Part shown: positions 33,041 through 43,923 of the stretch, piece after piece
Numbering within the stretch: position 1 is the first letter of the stretch
How the letters are laid out: each line of letters begins with the position of its first letter
DNA from: Laburnicola sp. R22_1
Lineage: Eukaryota > Ascomycota > Dothideomycetes > Pleosporales > Didymosphaeriaceae
NCBI GenBank assembly: GCA_014281115.1
Contig: JACONQ010000012.1
Coordinates: 1,178,001-1,242,000, forward strand
Length of the DNA stretch: 64,000 nucleotides
Reading direction: 5' to 3'
The notes under the pieces: model-generated
Databases searched by the model: none
Seen by the model: only the letters and a program-made list of their open reading frames with translations
Told to the model about the DNA's origin: nothing
Made by a program: the position numbers and the translations under genes

Positions 33041-35251
33041 CTTAGCGTTCTTAGCTCCTGGAATTTATCCATAAGTAGATCTTAGAGATCTTCTACCTAA
33101 AAACATATCCAAGACAGGAGATCTCTATTAAAGGTTTCCCAGTCTGCACGTCAAACTAACCTCCGACGCCGCTTGCAGATCGTTTTCAATATTGTCCCCC
33201 TCCCTAAAGTTCCCAACAGATGGATAGAAACGGTGACGGCGGACTTGTCCTTGTCTTGGCAATTAATCTTAATGAAGTGAAATTCCACTGGAGTTCAACC
33301 TTCCGAACCTTCCGTTGCTCTTGGCAGGGCCGAACAGCACGACGGAATTCTTGGCGCATTGGATAGCCCGATTCCGCGCTTGGCACCGCCCAAACGGACC
33401 TCAGAAAATGATTTCATATCACATCGAAAAGTAAAAACAGCCATTCCTTGCGCGAGTGTCGGCGCTGACTGCCGTTGTTTTGCTCGTATTCCGGCCCTCT
33501 GGTAGAGACAAAGGGTATGAAACGTCCGCTGCTTGGCGGACGGACAACGCATCCACGCACGAAGGGTGCAAGGCCAGTCTCGAAACTCTCAACATTGGGG
33601 AGTGAAGCGTCGAATACGAAGAGCAGGACCGCAGAAGCCCGCTTCCTTCCATTGCACATGCGTTGATTTGTGAACGGTCACTGTTGCGATAAGGCACTTG
33701 CATCTAACGCGCAATCCCATGCACAGTCAGAGATCTACACAGCACGGTGCAAAGAAGGAAAGTTCAAGCGTGTCCTACAAACAACTGACCGAACCAATGA
33801 AGCCACCGATGACAAGCTTATTCGTGTCATTCATCAAGAGACACGGAAACGCCCGCAGGCACGCCGGCCACTATGTTTCTAAACTCTGTAATAAAGAGTT
33901 GCAACAAGTTAAGTCCGCCAAGGCCATCGTATGTCGTACATGTCTAGCCAAGACGACACAGGCCTTTCCCGCCTGTACAAGCGTTACAAGCCTACTCTTG
34001 GCTCTATCTAAAACTCTCGGGCACATACCAGAGAACCATAACGGCTAGCTACTGCACACAGCGGACTTGGCATATCCTGTCCGTGACCTTGCATACCAAC
34101 CTGATACTTTCCACCGTCTAGATTGCTGTGCTTATGGCGCCGCAACATGCTATTGCGGGAGTGATCGACGTACAACAGCACCAGGTGTGGACATGCGCCG
34201 AGGCGGACCTCCCGGAGGGATGATCCACACGGCTTCCTCACCGTGCACACTGCAGAGCGTACTGGGGCAGAGATCCTCTCCGCTGTCTATCTTACTCGGC
34301 GTAATGCAAGCCACCTGACAAGGCAACTGCCGGTTTCTCCTTCAAGAAGGTTCGGTCCGGCCAGATAGCCCGTATCTGCAGCTGCAGCGGTACGTATCTG
34401 CACAATAACGTATCCGCGCAGCATGTCTCATGTTGATACCGTCTTTCCACGCTGTTAGATTTGTGCAACCGCTCAGCTAGTCGGCTGCCAGATAGACAGA
34501 CAGACAGACAGGTTCCTTGCCTAAAGCCCGACGGGAGAGACCAGCGCCGGTCCAATGTGAGTACCGCTATTCTCCCTTGGTCCAGACACAGGACAGACAC
34601 GCGTACCGAACACGCAAAACGCAGTCCACATGCCAAGGCTCCGCACAATGTACTGCCGCGTATCACGGCTCTAGAGGCTGGTCATGGCTAAGTGCTACGG
34701 TTCCAGAGTTCTTTGCCTGTCGGGCACAACGGTGCGAGACCTTGTAGTGAGACGGCGCTGACACGCTGCTGTCTTACCGTGGTGTCGTGGTGGGTTCTTT
34801 GGGTGCCGACGGCGCGGTTAGGGAGCCCGGTGTGAGGTTGTACGGTGGTTTCTGGGGTTCTGGGGTTCTGGGGTTTTGGGCTTGTGGGATGTGGTACCTA
34901 CTGGGGAGGCTGGGTCTTGTGTTCGTTCTATGGGAGTTCTGGTTGTGAGGTGGGATGTTTTTCATAGAGGGTTGCAGGGTTAAATGGGTGGAGTTCAAGG
35001 ACGTTGCTGTTGTTGATGAATACATGACAGCATCTCTTCCCCAAGGCCAGAACATCTATTGCATCTAGAGTCGTGAGCGTGTGCATAGTCACAAGTGCAT
35101 ACTCCGGTTCTAAGCTACATATTCGAATAACATAATTACTGCAAAACCATTCATACTGTACACACGCATTGCGCCTCACCCGGTTCCTGCATCTCTACAC
35201 TCTGACATACCATCACACTCATACTCTCCCAACGCTTCATGATGCTCATCT
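33041..35251. other. Normal-composition intergenic stretch without a convincing gene
   Basis: Several short frames exist on both strands, but they overlap, lack domains and are explained by GC-balanced composition. It includes a GACA microsatellite (34,492-34,512) and a G-rich repeat (34,851-34,880). Confidence 0.5.
34851..34880 (+). repeat. G-rich (GGGGTTCT)-type tandem repeat
   Basis: Four near-identical 8-bp units with runs of four G. It could fold as a G-quadruplex. It is not the TTAGGG telomere unit. Confidence 0.75.
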
Positions 35252-35265
35252 GCTTTTCAAGTTTT

Positions 35266-35420
35266 GAAGATCTTCGTTGTGTGGAGATTCTAACCAAGTT
35301 CGAGTCCGCACCATACACAGAGAGGGTAAAACAGGAGGCACTAAAACCCAGCACCTAGCACACAGTGGCAGTAGAAAAATATACACAAAGTCACGATGAT
35401 TTCGTCGTCGACGTTCTGCA
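35266..35420 (-). mobile_element. D retroposon, 155-bp 5'-truncated copy, exact 14-bp flanking repeat
   Basis: GCTTTTCAAGTTTT at 35,252-35,265 and 35,421-35,434 flanks the last 155 bp of D. This copy is hardly RIP-mutated, so it is young or was too short to be targeted. On the plus strand it contains AGTTCGAGTCC (35,297-35,307), close to a tRNA B-box. Confidence 0.85.
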
Positions 35421-35434
35421 GCTTTTCAAGTTTT

Positions 35435-37651
35435 AATACCTGCTGATAGTTATGCGTCAAAGCACATATATTCATAAAAAGTATTGGGTATCCACGTTTT
35501 CGATACCTGGACTTCAGGCTGGCGAGCTGACAGCGTATACGACAGCGCTTCTTAGTGAGGTAAAATGAGGTGAGGTACATTGCAGTACTTGACGACGGAA
35601 ACAAAGTAGAGCTGGAGAATAGTTGTCGGTATTGGAGATAGATGGAGCGAATGGCGTGATGAGAATAGAGTATGTGGAGGTGGACGGCTGGTACATAGGT
35701 TTCTTGAGAAAAGGTTTCTCGTCGGGTTTGTTAAAGATTTAATCATCGCTGTTTGTTTGCGTCTTTGCTACTGATGACTTGAGCTAGGGCTTATAGTGTG
35801 GACATTATTACACAAGCATCTAAATCCTATAAAAAAAAGTCTATAAGATAGCTAGCTAGCTACTGTTAAATCAATAGGCCTACACACTTCAGAGCCTAAA
35901 AATGCGGTCTTAGTGACTTATCTTGCTATTAAGCGAGTTGCACAAGCGTTACAACTAACATGTTTTTGTCGGTGAGGAGGGGCCGAATTTTTTTTTTTTT
36001 GGCCGATATGCGAGTTGCACAACGCGTCGATATAAGCGCGGTTAATCACGTTTCTCCGTCTACGAAGCTTAAACTATCCCTATTTCTACTAGAGTAGAAA
36101 ATTCATGTTATCATATGCGTGGGATTTGTGCTTGTTGTGAAGTAACATTTAAAAACATTGGCTGGGAAACCTGTCGGTTAAGCAGTATCTTAACGCTGTG
36201 CCAATCATCTAATAGGTATTCAAGTGGTTAGTCGGCTATTTAACTAAGCTATTATATGGCACTAACTCTTCTGATCCTCCCTTTGGCTGAATCTGGAAGT
36301 TTGGTGTAAAGGTTCGAAAACTTGACTGGTTGAACCCAAAGTCGTTGACAAACATGTTGTTAAGCTCGCAGTCCTTATAACAATTTATGCACTCTACATT
36401 AAATGTTTCAAAAGCATACTTATTAATTGTCTATATAGTTAAAGATCGATAAGTAAGAGCCTAGCAAAGTATCCTGCCTTTCTGAACACAGCTTTGAGCA
36501 CGTTACTCTATAAAACATGGCCCAGCTCCGCCTTTTCTCGTGAGAGTAAGGCAGCAATACTTTGATGCTTGGATGGTTAAGCCTAGAGTAAAATATCCAC
36601 CGCAACATTAAAGTAAATTAGAGGCACCGTTGATGCGAAGCCTACTGTGCGAATGACAACTACGTTATTCTCCACTAACACCACGGCGATACGATTACCC
36701 ACGTTATAAGAGTAACCTCTCCTAGTAAAGTAATTAGTAAGCCTTGGAACCGACACACCTAAACTTCTTCATTGCAACTAGACTATAATCATGACCTTAT
36801 CGCTTAATATGAAATCCTATTCTAATGAAATGTTCCTGCGTAACTTTTATCTTCACCCAAAAGACCCGATTGCCATAAGCACTCTACAAACAAAAATACC
36901 ACGCCACTCTTCACTCACAATGCATTCTTGTACATACGTTCTACATACTCCCGAAAATTTCCCCGCAGACATCCACCCACCCGACCTTACCCTCTCATCA
37001 ACAAATAACAACATGCAAACCTCAGCCCTTTCTTTATGTGAAAAATAAATAAATTAAACAGCCACGGAGTCAGTGACAAATGTAGTCCCTTTCCCCGTAA
37101 GCCTTACTTTTTGTCTACGAGGTGGTTGTATTGACTTTATTGGGTAATGGGCTATGCTGTTGGGAAGATATATCGCGTAAATAGTCCTATCGAGTGCAAA
37201 TAATAGTGTCATGAATGTTGCATTACTCTCGCTTGCTAGCTTGTGCTTGGGCGCGATTTACTGACCGATATGACTGCATGGATGTTGTGAGAAGGCATTC
37301 ATAAGGGCTACTTCGAAAAATTTGCTATAGAGAATGTGTGATGCGGTCCACGATAAGGGTATGCTAGACTGTGAGCCGTCCACAAGACAGACGGCGGGAA
37401 AGGTTTAATAGCATAGACGTAGTTAGGTTGCTACACACATTTTCCCATCATCCGAATTGGAAGGGCGACCTTAGAGCCAAGAGTGTACAGTGAAGTCCCC
37501 AATACTAGATACCAAAAAAAATCTACACTACGAAATGGCGACTAAAATCCAACGTCCCTCACTTCAGATCTAGCCAATATTTACTCCATGTGACCTGACC
37601 TCCCCTCATGGCTCTCAAGCTCCAGCTCAACATTTCCTCCCCTCCACCTCT
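35435..37651. other. Intergenic stretch, no firm gene
   Basis: The only suggestive item is a minus-strand open segment at 36,236-36,434 (see findings). The remainder has short unsupported frames, e.g. 36,791-37,048 (+). Confidence 0.45.
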
Positions 37652-39403
37652 TCACCACATCCCCCACACCCCATCGGGCAACACACCCCTCATAATCTTC
37701 CAGTGACTCACAGCACCCTCCTCATGATACTTCTCCAGCTCACCCACATCCGTCCTCGTCATGACCCGTCCTCCCCGCTCCTTGTCCACATACTCGTACA
37801 TGATCTCGTTCTGCGCCTTCGGCTCCAAATAGCTCCTGCGCGCCAGACTACCCATGAAATCGCCATCATCAGCAGCGCGGAACGAGATAGCTTTTTTCCC
37901 ACGACCGTGGTCCTTCTTGATGCAGAAGACTACCATGTTGATGAAGTCGGGGTCGCCGGGCTTGAGGGTTGCGGGGGGCGCCGTGTCGCGGAAGAGGCGG
38001 CAGGCGGGGAATACGGAGTGGATGGTGTTGAGGACGAGCTTGGAGGAGCCGAGGGCGAGGTCGCCGGCGTAGTTGATGGCTACGACGCCGTCATCGGTGA
38101 GTAGGTCGTACAGTCCCTGCAGGAACTCTTGCGTGAAGAGGGCTACGGGTTCGGCGCCGCCGGTGAAGACATCATGAATGATGTAGTTGAACGCTCCTGG
38201 GCGCGTGCGCGACGTGCGGTGTACGTAGGCAACTGCGTCGTCGATGACGGCCGTGTGGTTGGGCGAGAGGGCGAAGTATTTTGTGGCGTAATGGTGGACT
38301 ACTGGATCGAGCTCTACAATCGTAGTGTTGATGCCGTGTGAGATGAGGGCGTTGGGCGCCGTGCCAATGCCCAAGCCGATGACAAGAGCGGATTTCTTTG
38401 TGTCGGGGAGAGCGAGAGCTTCATCAGCAGCATGGTTCTCGACGAGGCGGACAGCTTCTAGGATAACGAAGACCGAGAAAATGGTCTCCTGTTGGCGCTG
38501 ACCCTTCTCGTAAGCGGACGGAGTAACCAACCATTCTCCACCAAGCAGCGAATGGTCACAGCGCAGGATGCGGAAAGCGGCGTCTGCTTGGCTTTCCAGC
38601 ACGGAGACATATCCGGTGTTGGATTCCTGGCGGGCAAGGAGGGTGAAATTTTGTGTAGAGGCTAGAGTTGCATTCGCCCTCTGAAAAGCAGATTCGGAGG
38701 AATGGTGGGGATTGGCCCAGAGGGTATGCAAGATTGCTGGGAAGGCGAGTAGGATAATTCTCGATGGCGTTAGGGCGGCGGAAACGGATCCTATAAGCAT
38801 CTGAAAGCCTACTCTGGTGAAGAATACGTGGTTTCCGACGAGCGAAGGGAGAAGTGCGCTAGTGACCTTTGAAGTAGTGGATACGGTGAAATAGGATGCC
38901 GCTGGTAAAAGGATTTCCTTGAGAGAATCAGGGAGACTGAAGTGGGCGAGATTGATGCAGTCCAATAGGTCGATGGCAGCATATATAGACAAGAACAGTA
39001 ATGGGTAGTATGTCAGGCATTCTATAAGCAATGGTCCGTATGCGATTCCAATCTGGCCGCTGTGTGGGAACAGAAGGAATTGGATAACCGGCGTCCAATA
39101 TGCGATTACCGCAATGTACTCGGAGGTAGAAGCTGACACGTACTTATTCAATGCCCCTCTTCCTATCAAGGCCGCGATAGCTGTGAAGGTCATACTTCTC
39201 TGATGATGAAGTGATGATGGTATGGAGCCGTACACCGGTGAAAGATTGAGCTGGGAAACGGGAGAAGCGATGCCCGCGATGAGCAGCAGTGCCATTGCCC
39301 GTCCGACATTCTTGAGCATTTTTGAAGCTGGTAGTTGCTTTGCTTGCTTCTCCGCCCCTTTCGCCGCTTTGGGCTTCTTTGGCGTCTTCTGCCTGGTCGA
39401 CAT
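37652..39403 (-). CDS. Membrane-anchored spermidine/spermine-synthase-like protein
   Basis: A 583-residue protein without introns, taking the ATG at 39,401-39,403 (GCCATGTCG context); the frame extends upstream only by non-ATG codons. The N-terminus is basic (Lys/Ala-rich), followed by about five to seven hydrophobic segments over residues 35-250. The C-terminal half is a Rossmann-type domain of the polyamine-synthase/methyltransferase class: LVIGLGIGTAP (S-adenosyl ligand loop), IVELDP (acidic end of strand 2), DDAVAYV, NYIIHDVFTGG and LLTDDGVVAINYAGDL. In true spermidine synthases the loop is GGGDGG and the catalytic box is DxxDP; both differ here, so aminopropyl transfer is doubtful and a methyltransferase role is possible. 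It is divergent from the CCDC97-family gene across 542 bp. Confidence 0.85.
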   Translation of the reverse strand: MSTRQKTPKKPKAAKGAEKQAKQLPASKMLKNVGRAMALLLIAGIASPVSQLNLSPVYGSIPSSLHHQRSMTFTAIAALIGRGALNKYVSASTSEYIAVIAYWTPVIQFLLFPHSGQIGIAYGPLLIECLTYYPLLFLSIYAAIDLLDCINLAHFSLPDSLKEILLPAASYFTVSTTSKVTSALLPSLVGNHVFFTRVGFQMLIGSVSAALTPSRIILLAFPAILHTLWANPHHSSESAFQRANATLASTQNFTLLARQESNTGYVSVLESQADAAFRILRCDHSLLGGEWLVTPSAYEKGQRQQETIFSVFVILEAVRLVENHAADEALALPDTKKSALVIGLGIGTAPNALISHGINTTIVELDPVVHHYATKYFALSPNHTAVIDDAVAYVHRTSRTRPGAFNYIIHDVFTGGAEPVALFTQEFLQGLYDLLTDDGVVAINYAGDLALGSSKLVLNTIHSVFPACRLFRDTAPPATLKPGDPDFINMVVFCIKKDHGRGKKAISFRAADDGDFMGSLARRSYLEPKAQNEIMYEYVDKERGGRVMTRTDVGELEKYHEEGAVSHWKIMRGVLPDGVWGMW

Positions 39404-39945
39404 GGCGCAAAAAGTGTGCTGCTCGTACCGCTCTTCTCCCTGCTCTTTCGTGATAATAGCCTCAAGCTGAGTGCATTCAAAAGATATCACAACAACGCAA
39501 CGTATCTGCAACCAAGAGAAAAAGCCCGGTGCCCAAGTAGATTAATAGCTTAGAAGATGCACGCGCTTTCTTCCCGCTATTACGGACCGCTGTCCCGCGC
39601 AGTCACAGGAAGGAGTAAAAGTAGAAGAGCTGATGGAAGAGGCCGAGGCAAACAAAAATTGGGCGGGAAATTAGACAGCGACTTTAAGAGGACTGTAGCG
39701 AGAAGGACAGCTGTTGTCGCAGCGGATTACTGGCGCAGTGTTCGAAGCATGGATGAAACGACTGGAGCTGCTTTGGGTATAGTGCAGTGTTTGGTGGGGC
39801 AAGCGCGATCGAGACGTGAGGCGAGCTCACATGTGGCGTCATTACCAATTGCGCCTACCGTTTTCGAGTACAACATCTTCTTCCGCTCGCACCTTGTACC
39901 TTCTACAAGAACATTGCTAATTCTGCCTGTGTAGCTGGGGCGAGC
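39404..39945. promoter_or_regulatory. Divergent promoter region of two genes
   Basis: The 542 bp between two start codons pointing away from each other must hold both promoters. No specific motif is claimed. Confidence 0.5.
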
Positions 39946-40695
39946 ATGCCGTACCTCGGAAACCCCAACATGCACCCGCTTGCCATCCGCCCTGCTAGCA
40001 ACCGCCGCGAACCAACAGCCGACGCACGCGCACACCCGAATGCCATCACAAACGAGAATCCGAGTCTGGAGCTAGCGCAGAATGCGCGCACACTCGGTAG
40101 TTATGATGTAGACATGGAGGACGCGGATATCGGCCAGTTCCAAGAAGAGCGCTTACGCAGACTCCAGGCGAAGAACCGGCGCAAGCGGTATCTAGAGGTG
40201 CACCCAGATTACTTCAACGACTACTCCCTCGAACTCGCCGACCCTCTCCTCTACGACCGCCTTATCCGCCGCTTCCAGACCGCTGCGGAACGCGAGGCTG
40301 AGGGCCAGAGGAAAGGCTTCTCGGGACAGATGGCCACAGACCTGTGGCGCGTCGAGGCGAAGAAGGAAGCGCTCAGCCACCCGAACCCCGCGTCGCTGTT
40401 CACTTATAGTCGCGGACCCAATGGAGAGATACGTGAGGCCGATAAGGACGAGGTCCCCATGTCCAAGGAGGAGGGCCAGAAGTGGTGGGTCGACGAGATG
40501 AGGCAGCGCTTTCTCCGGGGCGACGACGAGGACTTCGATTACAAGAAGGTGGATTCCAGCGACAGATATGACGACCCGGAGGAGGAACGAGATATACAGG
40601 ACGCCTACTTCGACAGTATGGAGTCCGATTTCGACACGGACGGCGAAGGCAAAGAGAAGGTTCTCACTGGGGAGACAGGCATACAGGATTATTGA
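39946..40695 (+). CDS. CCDC97 / DUF2052 family protein
   Basis: A single-exon 249-residue protein starting at ATG 39,946. A disordered N-terminus of about 60 residues is followed by the domain: FQEERLRRLQAKNRRKRYLE (basic helix), then a helical middle with DPLLYDRLIRRFQT. It ends in the family's acidic signature: FLRGDDEDFDYKKVD followed by YDDPEEERDIQDAYFD. Human CCDC97 associates with the SF3B part of the U2 spliceosomal particle; a splicing-linked nuclear role is inferred from that family knowledge only. It converges with the MFS gene, 151 bp apart. Confidence 0.88.
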   Translation: MPYLGNPNMHPLAIRPASNRREPTADARAHPNAITNENPSLELAQNARTLGSYDVDMEDADIGQFQEERLRRLQAKNRRKRYLEVHPDYFNDYSLELADPLLYDRLIRRFQTAAEREAEGQRKGFSGQMATDLWRVEAKKEALSHPNPASLFTYSRGPNGEIREADKDEVPMSKEEGQKWWVDEMRQRFLRGDDEDFDYKKVDSSDRYDDPEEERDIQDAYFDSMESDFDTDGEGKEKVLTGETGIQDY

Positions 40696-40846
40696 GCATG
40701 CCGTATTGGACACGGCACAAGCGCATGCTGAAATAGCTCAGCTCCACGATGTTGCACTCGTGCATTTTGATTAACGATTACATTGCCTCGGGTAAGGCGC
40801 AAGTCCGTTGCTATCCGAACAGCCTTCTAACAGAACGTAGATTGTA

Positions 40847-42590
40847 TTACAAAAAGTAACGGAAGTTGATTGCACGGTCACCTAGAGCGCTCAGTTCTTC
40901 TGGAGTATAACCATTGTGGGTTCCCTCCGCCATCTGCCGCTCCCGCTTTGCGTTGATTCTGCGATAATTGAACACCATGAAAAGACCTGCGAGAAACCCG
41001 ACACTGATAAAGCCAAGTTCGAGCGCATGCCCAAGGATATAGCAGGGCGAATCCTCTATTCGATAAAAGTTGGAGGCCATGGCTGGAATGGTTAGCATGG
41101 TTGCTATACTTACAGCAACTTGCAAGGAGCACCTACCTCCGGCGAGATTGCCCATAGCGATTTGGATAGCTTGGCCTGTGGCACGTTTGGTCGAGCCTGA
41201 CAGATCTGGGAGGGATTAGTCGGTGATCGAAGCCCATGAATGAATCATAGCATACTATTGGATAGCCATGTGATATTTCCTGGGAAAGCTGGATACAGAG
41301 CGCATGCTGCAATGAACACTCCAGCGTACACCACTCCAGGTGTGTCCGTCGAGATGCACATGATGAAACCAATCGCCATAATGCCGAGACAAGTCAAAAT
41401 GAACGGCGACCGCTTGCCATATCGATCGCTCACCCACGCCGTAACGACAGCAAGAACCGATGCCGTAATGTAAATGGGTACTGTCAAGAGCTGAGCTGCT
41501 GAGCGCGAGTACCCAAGCGCTCTGATAATAGTTGGTAGGAACAGTGAAATGCCATAAAGTGGCGCGACGATGCCCCAGTACACCAAAATGGACATCCAGA
41601 TCTGCCAGTCCAAGAACGCAGCTTTGACATACTTCCACTGGAACGAATCGTCCTGCGCGACCCTGACGCTGTCGTCTTTCTGCTGTCCTTGGAACTTTAG
41701 TCGGAATACGACGAAGGCCCGCTCTTCTTCTGTCAGGAAGCTTGCTGTCTCGGGTAAATCGTAGAGCGTGAAGAAGGCGATGGCCGCCACCACTACCGTC
41801 AAGATCCCCTCTAATATAAATATCCACCTTTAGCATTTTAGCGGAATGGATTTTCCTCGTCCAAGGTTGACTCACCTCCAGCCCTCGTATCCGCCGACAC
41901 CATCCATCTTGGAAATGCCAAACGCATGCAAGCCTGAGAACGCGCCAGCAACCGAAGCAGCACTGAAGAAGAGCGCTTGTCGAAGCTGTGCTTCATGTCT
42001 GCAATACCACATAGTAATGTAGTACGCCACACCAGGAAACAATCTATCTCACCAGTCAGTCAGCTCAATCTCCACCTCCCCCACACCCTCCCCCCAAACA
42101 AACAAACCACTCACGCTGCCTCCGTAACCCCCAAAAAGATGCGAGCAATCAGCAACCCATGATAATTCTACACCACCCCCATCAACGTCATCACAACCCC
42201 CCACGCCACCATAATACTCGGCAGCCAAATACTCGGCCGTAACTTCTTCAGCAGCAAATTACTCGGCACCTCGAACGCCGCGTACGTAAAGAAGAACGCC
42301 GTTAGACACCAATTGTACTGGGGGCCCGTCATACCGAGATCTTCGACTAGGCCTTCGATCCGCGCGTTGCCGATGTTGCCGCGGTCGAGGAACGAAAGGA
42401 GGTAGAGGAGTGCGAGCATGGGGATTAGCCGGAGGTCCATTTTGCGGAGGATGGCTTTTTCGTCGAGGTGCGCGAAGGAGGCTCTGGTTGTGTCGGGGGC
42501 GGTGGCGAGAGCGTCGATGTGGGATATTTGGTCTGATTTGGTGTTGGAGTGGGAGGATGTTGGGGGCGTGAGTACCGAGGGTTTCTCCAT
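40847..42590 (-). CDS. MFS transporter of the allantoate/anion:cation symporter type, one in-frame stop
   Basis: Five exons on the minus strand: 42,590-42,115; 42,043-41,876; 41,827-41,256; 41,205-41,137; 41,082-40,847. Introns are 71, 48, 50 and 54 bp, all GT-AG. The spliced length is 1,521 nt (507 codons). The protein has the Dal5-like pattern: YLLSFLDRGNIGNAR after TM1, FFFTYAAFEVPSNLLLKK, LLIARIFLGVTEA, ALFPGVAYYITMWYCRHE, LEGILTVVVA, WVSDRYGKRSPF between TM8 and TM9, and a polar C-terminus. About 12 membrane segments. Codon 141 is TAG (42,168-42,170) in ...MGVV*NYHG..., where relatives have Gln; CAG-to-TAG is a RIP-type change. Everything else is intact, so this is a very recent pseudogene, a polymorphism, a readthrough case or a base error. 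It likely imports a small organic anion such as allantoate, nicotinate or pantothenate; the substrate is unknown. Confidence 0.85.
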
Positions 42591-42752
42591 TATGGAGAGG
42601 AGGTGAGGCGTTAAGGTGGGGTTGTACTGCTGTGCACCGATGAAGGATGTAGAAATACTGTACTAGGACAAAAGTTTGAGTATAATGTGTTACCCCAGGA
42701 TAAGCGATACGAGGATCAACTGTACCCAATCTTTTGTCCAGTAGCTAGTTGT

Positions 42753-43073
42753 ATGGGAGACGCGGAGATGGACCCCGATATCGGATGGGTGGTCGTTGTC
42801 GAAGGCGTTGTAAGCCAGCGCTGGCGAATGTACGGTTACAGCTACTGTTCGGACTCAGGGATGATTTTGAGTGGATTGGCGCTCAAGAATGGCAAACCGC
42901 AAGTGTATCTAGGAATATCAGTCCTATTCGGGCACCGAGATGGGATGGCGGGTGATATTGTAGAAGGTACACGCAACTACTCAAAAAGAATGGACTGTGC
43001 AGAGCGTGACCGATGGTTAAAAGAAATAACGACCTACGTTGCATCCAAATACGCACCCATCCCAGCAAAATAG
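42753..43073 (+). CDS. Hypothetical 106-residue protein, uncertain
   Basis: The frame from ATG 42,753 to TAG 43,071-43,073 has a non-repetitive, protein-like composition (GWVVVVEGVVSQRWRMYGY, KPQVYLGISVLFGHRDG, CAERDRWLKEITTYVASKYA) and no known domain. It lies divergently upstream of the MFS gene. It may be the end of a longer spliced gene or chance. Confidence 0.3.
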   Translation: MGDAEMDPDIGWVVVVEGVVSQRWRMYGYSYCSDSGMILSGLALKNGKPQVYLGISVLFGHRDGMAGDIVEGTRNYSKRMDCAERDRWLKEITTYVASKYAPIPAK

Positions 43074-43252
43074 CTCTTTCCTTCTTCCGCAAACTTTTCG
43101 GCAGCTACATAACCGTCGCAGCTCTCCTCGCCCTTGGCACTCTCAATGACGCACCGCGAACCCGTCGTATCTCTCTCTCCTTGGACGTAGGCGAAAACCC
43201 AAGTATCGAATAATAATGTAGCCGACACGTATAGTCTGTCACTTTTCTGACA

Positions 43253-43272
43253 CCTTACCTACCTACCTACCT
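43253..43272. repeat. ACCT microsatellite
   Basis: Four to five ACCT units just left of the D retroposon insertion. Confidence 0.8.
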
Positions 43273-43923
43273 ATATACACATCACACCTACGCGCCACAT
43301 GCCTCCAGGGCTCTCCCTCCCCCCTCACATACCCACACACATCGCTGACATCTAGGTACCGAAGGAGTGCCTTGCACTCCAGGATCCGGAGGCACAAGGC
43401 GCGGCGAATTGGCCTAAAGACATCACTAATAGGGTACTTAAAAATAAGCTCTAGAGGCCCCTCTAACAATCCTTCTAGTTATATAAGGTTGCTAAATCTC
43501 TAAGAATTATCCTTAACTTTACCTAGCTAGTTATTTATACTCTAGCTAACTTTAATAATAGCTATGTTACTATAAGTATTAGACTTTAACGCAATATTAG
43601 GTTACTAGAAAGTAGTTATTATATTACTAGATATAATAGATAAAAAGTTACGTTTAAAAATATAGTATTATATACTAAAGTAAAGATTTAGTATACTAGG
43701 TGTTACTAACATTATAAGAGACTTATATACTATATATACAGCAAACTATAGTTACGCTACTACTAAATTATAAGCGTAATAACTAAACTATAGTTAAGTG
43801 TCCTATTGCCTACACTACTCTTATAGTTGTGACTTTATAGTCTACTATAGCTCTCTAATAGTCTACTAGTTAAAAGATAATATATAACTTAGTTATACTA
43901 GATAGTAGACTATTTATTAACTA

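Noticed and set aside
33204..34747. Many overlapping short frames on both strands as genes
   Set aside because: They overlap each other in several frames, have low-information composition (Cys/Arg/Ser), no domain and no splice-supported extension.
34851..34880. Internal telomere remnant
   Set aside because: The unit is GGGGTTCT-like, not TTAGGG, and is a short isolated run.
37703..38104. Long antisense frames opposite several genes (also 40,192-40,713, 52,797-53,423, 55,114-55,684, 58,304-59,371)
   Set aside because: They mirror GC-rich coding sequence of recognised genes on the other strand and carry no family motif.
39557..39934. 125-codon plus-strand frame as an extra gene or N-terminal exon of the CCDC97-family gene
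   Set aside because: It sits in the divergent promoter, ends before the clear ATG at 39,946, and has no domain; the CCDC97-family protein is complete without it.
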